Assembly: GCA_009760855.2 (NCBI GenBank)
Contig: WPIO01000103.1
Span: forward strand, 608,001 to 672,000
Length of the DNA: 64,000 nucleotides
Reading direction: 5' to 3'
From: Cristatella mucedo
Taxonomy: Eukaryota > Bryozoa > Phylactolaemata > Cristatellidae
Part shown: positions 57,335-64,000 of the stretch, in pieces
How the letters are laid out: each line of letters starts with the position of its first letter
Numbering within the stretch: position 1 is the first letter of the stretch
The notes under the pieces: generated by a model
Told to the model about the DNA's origin: nothing
The model's input: only the letters and a program-made list of their open reading frames with translations
Databases searched by the model: none
Position numbers and translations under genes: made by a program

Positions 57335-57735
57335 CGTCCGTCTGTAACTCCACAAAGCCACATAGACTATATTGATGCGACTCAGGAGAATTTCTTACAG
57401 CAAAATCAGAGCCTCGGGGGCTTACGGTCTGAATGCGGTAGCCCAAACGTCATCTCACGCAAAAAAGAGAAAGCGAGAAGCACAGCTGAAGCAGGAGGGC
57501 AGTCAAGCAAGTGAGTATCACAGAACAAGTAGCTCATGACGACCGGAAAACATATGCCTCAGTCGGCAGCAGGAGAATAGATGTCGTTGCATGAGATTGT
57601 GGAGGTGAGCTTCACAGTCTAGGTCCCGCAGGGCAAGAGATTTTGCCGTCAACGGTCTTGAAGCGGAGGAACGGAACGGCTAATTTATTGTCTGTAGAGG
57701 ATCTGGTGGCACGAGGATTAGGTAATAAAAGCCGG
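57335..57735 (-). mobile_element. L2-B 3' end (minus)
   Basis: Reversed L2-B: GTCTGTAACTCCACAAAGCC, GCCTCGGGGGCTTACGG, CATCTCACGCAAAAAAGAG, GTAGCTCATGACGACCGG, CACAGTCTAGGTCCCGCAGG, TAATTTATTGTCTGTAGAGG. Truncated at about 57735. It lies between the candidate exons. Confidence 0.85.
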
Positions 57736-57903
57736 TGGCAATATTTTCGCGACGGAAACTTGATTTCGCAGCTTGTGCGTTTCTAGCACCTCTGGAACAC
57801 ACTTTTCCTATGTTACCGGCAAATCGGGCCATCGAACGTTGTATTCAGCGCTTCGTTTTCAGAACAAACAGCCTGATAAAACTGAAAATTGTCGCTCGTG
57901 CAG

Positions 57904-58046
57904 GTCGGAATACAAAGTCCAGAGGAAGTCTCAACTGAGATCGTAGTGGGACAACTCGAAAAAGACACAGATGACGACGATGATGACTACGATCCAGGCT
58001 GCTTCAGCAGAGCCGTGGACTCGGTCCAGGAAATGCTTACGTCATG
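57904..58046 (+). CDS. Candidate coding exon B (speculative)
   Basis: From the AG at 57902-57903 a frame reads VGIQSPEEVSTEIVVGQLEK, then a run of acidic residues (DTDDDDDDYD), then PGCFSRAVDSVQEMLTS, ending at TCATG|GTGAGC, a good donor in phase 2. It starts in phase 0, which fits exon A. Without splicing the frame would end at the TGA at 58048. The composition looks like protein, but no domain is recognised. An acidic tail of a domesticated or decayed transposase is one alternative. Confidence 0.2.
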
Positions 58047-58493
58047 GTGAGCTTCAGTAGCTAAGCATGTAGAGTGCGACATATCAGTGGTACTCCACAT
58101 GCTTACCCACGCCCCGCAACAATCGTTCGGGGAATATTTTTGTTGCATTTAGTAAGATGCGGCTGCTGACTAAAAGTAATTGGTATATGGCAATGGTTGC
58201 TGGTTAGATACTACATCTGCTAACTTGGCAGGCAAACTGATTGGTTGGTGACAGGCTACCATCTTGTTCAAAGTGAACTGACGAACCGATCAATCTAAAA
58301 ATGGATAGTTGATTAGCTGCCGAAAGTCGATTATGCATATGTTTACAAGACATTTCATGAATCGTCATTTTGGCCTGCAAATCTGAGCTTGTGCAACTCT
58401 TCAGCAACTTTGGCCACTATGCTCAACCGATTAACCACGATGTTTTTCTTGTACCGATGCTGATCTGAATTTCTCGTTTTTATTCCAAGCCAG

Positions 58494-58704
58494 TTGGCTG
58501 TCTTTTAACCTTATAGCCAGAAGAAGCATCGGGATACTGTTCTCACTAGTCTACTATAAATTTGCTGACCGTGCCAGCTACATATCACCAATCAGCAATT
58601 CTCTAATCGCTAGAGAAGTCTCTTCAGATGGAGTCGGTACCCGTGAAGATCCCAAATTCAAATATGGTATCGGTTTCAAGGAAAGAGTTTTTCCAGAAGC
58701 TTAA
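58494..58704 (+). CDS. Candidate coding exon C (speculative)
   Basis: After a T-rich acceptor (TTCTCGTTTTTATTCCAAGCCAG ends at 58493) one leading base completes a codon in the phase left by exon B. 69 further codons then stay open to a TAA (58702-58704), including SIGILFSLVYYKFADRAS and KYGIGFKERVFPEA. A different frame from 58628 (AG|ATG, donor AAG|GTAAAT at 58738) is equally open and includes KEFFQKLKKIGLTNP. Both cannot be the main product. Very uncertain. Confidence 0.13.
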
Positions 58705-59736
58705 AAAAATAGGCTTAACAAATCCTATTTTGCTAAGGTAAATTTTTACTGCCCTAGAAATGAGTATCTTACTAGTTTCGCTATCCGATCTTCTTGTAAA
58801 TAGTAAATGTAGGATGATTCAACAGCCTATTCATTATTTCATTCTAACTTGATTTTGAAAGCGTGCTATGCTTAAGTTAAAGTGTGCCGGGTGAACACTA
58901 AATTCGCATAGCTCATTTTATTACTCAAAATGTGACAATATATTGGTGGCTTAGAAACACTTTTGAACTTGTCCAATAGATTGCGACGACAGAGAGATGG
59001 TTGGCCCCAAGGATTTAGTTATGCTTCCGTAGCAATTATTCTCGAAGGCACACAGTAGGGCTTGCTAATACTTTGTAAAATGAGTACCTATTTTGGTAGT
59101 GAATGCGAAATCACAGGTATCACCAATTAATCTGTTCTTTGCAGGCTATTTTTCATTTTTCAACGGTGATCACCACAAATGTCGTTCTTTGCGGGATTAG
59201 GTGTAGGGATATACAAGTGTACATGCCGCGGTATGTATCCAAATGTGAACTTCTGAGGTACTTATATAGTACATATACACACATTTAACTCAACTGCAAC
59301 TGTTTCAAGCACGAGAAGTGCTTTGCGAATCCTCAATCCTATAGTATATAAAAAATGGCACTGGCCATTTCCAGGTGCAAGGCGGAGACTTTGGCTGCTG
59401 ATAATGACCACAACCGATCCTGATCTATGGTTAGTAAGCCACCAACACGATAAAGTAAACTGCTGAGAAAAGCTATCGATCACCAAACCTACGACATTTG
59501 AGCTGAGGGCTGAGTGTAATAACCTAGGGAGTGCTGTAATGGTCAATAGCTGCCGTGCAGTGACAGAACGTGGTAGAAGTATTTCCATGACGGCCGGTCT
59601 TACATCAGGCCGAGATAGTGGTTCTCTGATCCCAGCATTTTGTTTAGGGGGCTCACGCGGGTCGATTGCAGCCGGTCAGTGGCTAATTATCTTTGCTCGG
59701 GATCGTTGCAGCTCTCACTACTGTTTTCAGGCGACA

Positions 59737-60755
59737 AACTAAGAAAGCCGCACTAGACCAAGATGACTTAAGCAACCTTCGCCAAGTCTCAGATGTTCCA
59801 ATCGAAGGCACTGAAAAGAGTAGTGGCAGACCGTCTAAATTCTTACTTTGAAAAATTCAAACCTAGCATGTAAGCTACAGCTTGTTTTAGAGCTTATCAC
59901 TCCACTGAGTCAGCCTAGCTTCGGTTGTATAATGAACATCTCAGGAATGCAGACTTAGACGAAGTTTCTCTACTTGTTTTACTCGATATTTCGCAGTGTT
60001 TTGAGAACATCGATCACCGGCTCGGGCGCCTCTTATCGTGCGTGGGCATCACTGTGGGCACCACATTGCAACAGTTTAGACTGAATCTCAGTGGCAGACT
60101 CTATAGTACTGCAAAGGTCATCGGAGGAATCACTAAGATACGGGGCACCTCAGCACTTCGTATTTAGCTCGCTTCTTCTCAATATGTAAACTTTCCTCTT
60201 TTTTCATGTGATTGCCAAGCACAACCTAGGCTTTCACTTCAAAGCGGAGGACGTAGAAGCTGCACCGATGCTCTGACTCCTCCTAGCCTTCCAACACCCT
60301 AGTCTCTCCAATTTATTTGGTGCATGTGTTGCTGACATCCACAATTGGATGACAGCAGATCTCCCGTATCATCTGAAAGAAATCTGTATGTCCTGTTTAG
60401 AAATGACCTTTCACTAGACGACCACGTCAGCTCCTCAGTCGAGTCTGCCTACTTTCAGCTACGTAACATTGCTAAAATGCGGGCCTGGTTAGAGAAGGAT
60501 ACCGCATCCAAAGTAGTCCATGCATTTGTGACATCCCGTCTCGGCTCAAGCCACTCATTGCTTGCTGGTCTACCTGTATGTGCGATCAGGCGCTTACAGT
60601 CGGTGCAAAACTCTGCAGCTAGGCTTGTCTGCCGTGAGGTTCAAAGTTCCTACATCAGACAAATTCTTGACGACCTGCATAAACTCGCAACCAAGCAGCC
60701 TATTTATTTCACGATTCAGTCGCTAGCATTTAGATCTCTCCATCTCTGGATGTAT
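59737..60755 (+). mobile_element. L2-A RT copy (plus arm of an inverted pair)
   Basis: Starts at KKAALDQDDLSNL-type sequence (compare 14417 on), then VSLLVLLDISQCFENIDH (about 59960-60020, catalytic Asp region), [23 protein letters not shown]-type and YADD area degraded to KAEDVEA (60240-60258), SSVESAYFQLRNIAKMRAWL (60436-60495), [20 protein letters not shown]. Ends at about 60755 inside the TFRSLH block. No 3' UTR of its own. Confidence 0.9.
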
Positions 60756-60764
60756 CTTAACAAT

Positions 60765-62070
60765 AATACATTTAAAAAACCCTCAGAGAACGCTATCCTT
60801 TTCTAGGTCCTGTACATATCTCGTAAAGGAAGCATTATTGAATAGTTTGTGGTAGCATAATCAATGTCTAGACGCGTAACACAGCTAGAGGTAAGATGCA
60901 GAGGGTAAAAACAAATGACTAGCGGAAGCATGCACAGTGCCAGCACCCATAAACACACAAAAGACAAATCATGTGGACCCACTAAACGCTCTGATAAATT
61001 GATGCATTTATATCCTCTTTTTACATTTCGGCAATCAATATCGTGACGTCAGTCGGGAGTGAGTTACAAGGTTTCAGAGCATACAAACTAGAGGCACGGT
61101 CTCCAAACAATTGGAGGTTCGTACGAAGAGTAGCTAAACGATTTAATTTAGAGAAGTGGATGGTGCCTGGCCTGGTGGGGAGTTGATCTGATTGGCAGGC
61201 TAAAGCAAAAGAATAAATGGAGCAAAAAGTGAGTGACCGAATCTTGAAATCGATGCTCTGCTTGACTTGGAGACAGTGCAGGTCAGCTAAAAGTGGTACG
61301 ATGCGGCAATTCCGAAGTTTACTACAGACAAGCCGAGAGCTGCAGAGTTTTTCCACCAGCTGTAAGCGCCTGATTGCACATGCCGGTAGAAGAGCAAGCA
61401 GTAAGTTACAGTAGTCGACACGGGATGTCGCAAATGCATGGACCAATTTAGATATGTCGTCTATGTCTAAACGAGCATAAGTTTTTGCAATGTTATTAGC
61501 TAAAAATAGGCAAATTTGACTGTGGAGCTGATGTTTTCGTCTTATAAAAGGTCACTTTAGAACAGGACATCTAGATATTGAGCCGATGCCAGAGCAAATA
61601 TGCTGTTCGAGCCAAATTTGAGCACCAGACTTTCCAATTTCTGAATCTTGGTTGCCATCCGTGTTCGGATGTTATCAACACATGCAGCAAATGAGCTGAG
61701 AGAGTTTGACGTGGTGTAGGGGTTGGAGAGACCAAAACAAAATTACAACTGAGTGTCATCTGCGTAGAGACGAAAGCCTAGACTGTGCCTGGAAATCACA
61801 TTTGCGAGAAGGAAAGTATAAACTGAAGACAATTAAACCAAGCACAGAGTTGTGGGCGACCTCATACTAATGACCCCTATGATGACCTACTTACATTCAC
61901 TGAAATGTTCCGGAGTTTTCCACTAAGATAGGACCTGAACCATCATAGTTCAGTGCCGTGATTCCTAGGTAGGATGAGAGGCTATTAGAGATTGACATCG
62001 TCAGAAGCTGCCGAAAGATCGAGCAAAAAAAGCAGGGAGACTCTACCTGAATCTGCATTATTTAGAAATT
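60765..62070 (-). mobile_element. L2-A 3' half (minus arm of an inverted pair)
   Basis: Reversed order: tail and hairpin (60765-60830), 3' UTR, coding end NLQLFGDRASSLYALKPCNS (about 61080-61140), LADLHCLQVKQSIDFKIRSL (about 61235-61295), VHAFATSRVDYCNLLLALLP (about 61385-61445), YADD area (about 61750-61800) and up to the LLDLSAA region near 62050. Tail-to-tail with the preceding plus copy. Confidence 0.9.
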
Positions 62071-62074
62071 CTGC

Positions 62075-62500
62075 CGACATATCCTAATTACTCTGCCCCG
62101 CCCCGTTAGGCAACTTATCATCCGCTTTTCGAACGAAAATCGTCTAGCTATCCTTGAAAACCGTGCCTTTAGTTCGTATGCTCCCGACAAAATGAATTAC
62201 CTAGACCTGACGACATTTACAAGGAAGTTGAAATCTCGACAGTTTCTCACAGCAATCGTCTGGTATATGTGGCTTGCTTTTTGTGAGGTTATGCTTGCTG
62301 ACACCATGCATGCTACCACGAACCATATTTGCATGTCGACATTTAGCAAGTTACCGCTAAACATATCATGCATGCTGACACTATGCATGGTACCAGCAAC
62401 GACATGATCATAGTTTATTTAATCATATCCATAGAGCCTAGAAAGAGATTAAGTTCTCTAAAGGTGCAATACACATTTATTATTATTACTACTATTATTA
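62075..62500 (+). mobile_element. L2-A-like 3' end, tail type 2
   Basis: Begins in the linker (AACTTATCATCCGCTTTTCG), then GACCGTGCC-like ENRAFSSYAP coding, 3' UTR with TTATGCTTGCTGACACC and CATGATCATAG, hairpin AGCCTAGAAAGAGATTAAG, GGTGCAATACACATTTATTA and a long ATT/ACT tail. Confidence 0.85.
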
Positions 62501-62604
62501 TCATTATTGATATGCATACATTACTTAAACGCTTAGTGGCACTCAAGCGCAGTGAAAGAGGCTCAAATCGAAGCCACTAATTAATTTCTAAATAGCCGCC
62601 GCCG

Positions 62605-62925
62605 TGCTTCAACGTTATGTACTCACTTAAAGATCCCTTCATTCTTTGGCTCCATCTTACTGATCAAATCTCCTCCGCCACCAGGCTAAAGCATCGTACC
62701 ACCCGCTTTTCAGAATATGTTTACCCATACATCGCATACATCTCAAATCCTTTGAAGACCGTACGTTTAGTTAGTATGCTCCCAAAGCCTGGAACTTATT
62801 TTCGACATAAGTCACGACTTCCGCTGAATTAACCACATACTAAAACGCATCTATTTATCACAGCAGTTTGTGGGTCCCAGTGATTCTTCCTTTATGAGCT
62901 TATGCATGCTAAGACAATAAACCAT
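62605..62925 (+). mobile_element. L2-A C-terminal fragment, 3' truncated by L2-B
   Basis: ACTCACTTAAAGATCCCTTC (FRSLH block), AAGCATCGTACCACCCGC, TCAAATCCTTTGAAGACCG, CTCCCAAAGCCTGGAAC, GTGGGTCCCAGTGATTC, then it breaks in the 3' UTR near 62920, where L2-B sequence starts. Confidence 0.85.
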
Positions 62926-63898
62926 TTACTGGCCAAGGCTGTGAGGTCTGACTCTCCAGATATTAAGGGCTCAGCCGAAAAGTTTTCAGCCTTCTTTACT
63001 GAAATAATTGTGTACATTCGTGCCTCCATTAAGCCCCCTCCGACCAAAGCAATCGCCGTTCCTCAACCTGTGACCTTTCTTAAAAGGTTCTCCGATGTTT
63101 CTGCCTGTGATGTGGCTGCCTTAATAAGGTCTAGCAAAAAGAGCTCGTCTCCTGAAGACCCTATACCTTCATCTCTGTGGTCTTCACTTGCAGACCAACT
63201 TAGCCCTGGCATAACCAAGATTTTTAATGCTTCTTTGAGAAAAGGGGTCGTCCCCAAGTCCTTCACATCGGAAATCGTTAGACCTATTCTTAAAAAGCCT
63301 GGATTAGACACAGAGGTCCTAGCAAACTGTCTTCCAGTTTCCCTTCTTTCGTTCTTATCAAAGATTCTTGAAAAAATTGTTGCTAAGCAGCTAGTTGAAC
63401 ATACTGAAAAGAATGAAATGTCAGAAACATTTCAATCAGGGTTCAAGAAGCAGCACTCCACTGAAACTACTCTCCTCCATGTTAACAATGACAACATGGC
63501 AGCGACGACGGGAATGTCACTGCCCTAGCAATGCTAGATCTGTCTGCTGCCTTCCACACCATTGATCACGATGTAATGCTTGAATGATTGAGAACAATGA
63601 TCGGTCTGGCAGACGAAGCACTGGCATGGTTTAAATCGTATTCGTCTGATCGTGTTCAGTCCGTGTCGTGTGGGGTCAGGTCTCTCACACGAGACTGGTC
63701 ACCTGTGGAGTCCCTCAAGGGTCTGTAATCGGTCCCTTGCTGTTCTCCATTTATACACAACCTCTGGGAAAAGTGATTAAGGCCCATGGGTTAGGATATC
63801 ACTTCTATGCTGACGATACTCAGTTGTATTTGTCATTTAAACCGTCGGAATCTGCTGCAGCAACTGATAAACTGAATGCTTGCCTTGCCGGCATTTGA
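62902..63898 (+). pseudogene. L2-B ORF2 reverse transcriptase, nearly continuous
   Basis: A 208-residue open frame (62902-63528) holds FSAFFTEI, SSKKSSSPEDPIPSSLW, then the RT start: VVPKSFTSEIVRPILKKPGL, a CLPVSLLSFLSKILEKIVAK motif, and FQSGFKKQHSTETTLLHV. A stop and frame change follow near 63525. The LDLSAAFHTIDHDV-type segment (63536-63575) is in a second frame, and 63668-63898 resumes open with [20 protein letters not shown] and [11 protein letters not shown], Tyr-Ala-Asp-Asp at 63806-63817 with both catalytic aspartates. The first residues come from flanking sequence. Confidence 0.9.
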
Positions 63899-64000
63899 TC
63901 CTGGATGTCGGACAACTTTTTGAAACGAAATAACGATAAAATCGAACTGCTGCTCATAGTACACCCAAAGCGTATGGCTGGATTAAAAGGCTTTGCTGTT
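62921..64000 (+). mobile_element. L2-B copy with well-preserved RT, cut by the window edge
   Basis: Starts within the linker before RT (ATAAACCATTTACTGGCC) and runs to the end of the window. Compared with the 30-kb copy it has far fewer stops. See the coding entry. The remainder (C-terminal block and 3' UTR) lies outside. Confidence 0.9.

Larger units (their letters stand above)
57736..59736. other. Low-repeat stretch with weak exon-like signals
   Basis: No transposon recognised. Candidate exons are listed separately. Another acceptor-like site is at 59144 (TTAATCTGTTCTTTGCAG), followed by GATTAG|GTGTAG at 59196-59207. Confidence 0.35.

Overview
The window looks like non-coding, transposon-rich nuclear DNA from an invertebrate animal. 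The evidence is: decayed non-LTR retrotransposons of the L2/CR1 clade on both strands, two tRNA-derived SINE families, cut-and-paste DNA transposon remnants, long simple repeats, no operon-like packing of long ORFs, and one eukaryote-type nuclear tRNA gene with an intron next to the anticodon and a Pol III T-run terminator. I cannot name the species. I found no intact protein-coding host gene. Family names used here (L2-A, L2-B, L2-C, SINE-A, SINE-B, R1) are labels for this window only.

Layout. 0-4 kb: a minus-strand L2-A fragment at the left edge, then SINE-A, SINE-B and a plus-strand L2-A copy nested together. 4-11.5 kb: mostly unrecognised sequence with short L2 3' ends and a (GA)n tract grown inside an L2-B 3' end. 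12.0 kb: tRNA-Ile(TAT), the only confident functional gene. 12.6-16.9 kb: the most complete L2-A copy (endonuclease plus reverse transcriptase, broken by frameshifts and stops), then a fold-back element and a second L2-A 3' end. 17.2 kb: perfect 20-bp and 46-bp palindromes. 18-30 kb: L2 remnants, including a minus-strand L2-A interrupted by an insert holding a (GA)n tract and SINE-B. 30.2-33.8 kb: an L2-B copy followed by an L2-A 3' end. 34-36.5 kb: a short DNA transposon with TA-flanked inverted termini, and repeat R1 split by SINE-B. 36.5-40 kb: GC- and CpG-rich unique sequence. 41.7-47.1 kb: an L2-B 3' end with its frame still open, an L2-C fragment, a longer copy of the short DNA transposon that keeps a transposase C-terminus, SINE-A copies, long (GGAC)n and (TA)n tracts, and a second R1. 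48.4-50.1 kb: an L2-A 3' end split by a 1,520-bp element flanked by TTAA-like sites. 52.5-55.4 kb: three L2-A copies head to tail. 55.4-59.7 kb: the least repetitive stretch, with a few weak exon-like open stretches. 59.7-62.5 kb: convergent L2-A copies forming a large inverted repeat. 62.9 kb to the end: an L2-B copy with a good reverse transcriptase that runs off the window.

How the parts relate. L2-A ends in a GC hairpin plus (ATT)n. SINE-A carries a tRNA-like Pol III promoter fused to nearly the same hairpin tail, so an L2-type reverse transcriptase probably copied it. Because the L2 consensus can be read from many copies in the window, L2 sequences also serve as landmarks that expose later insertions: SINE-B in L2-A, SINE-B in R1, and the TTAA element in an L2-A tail.
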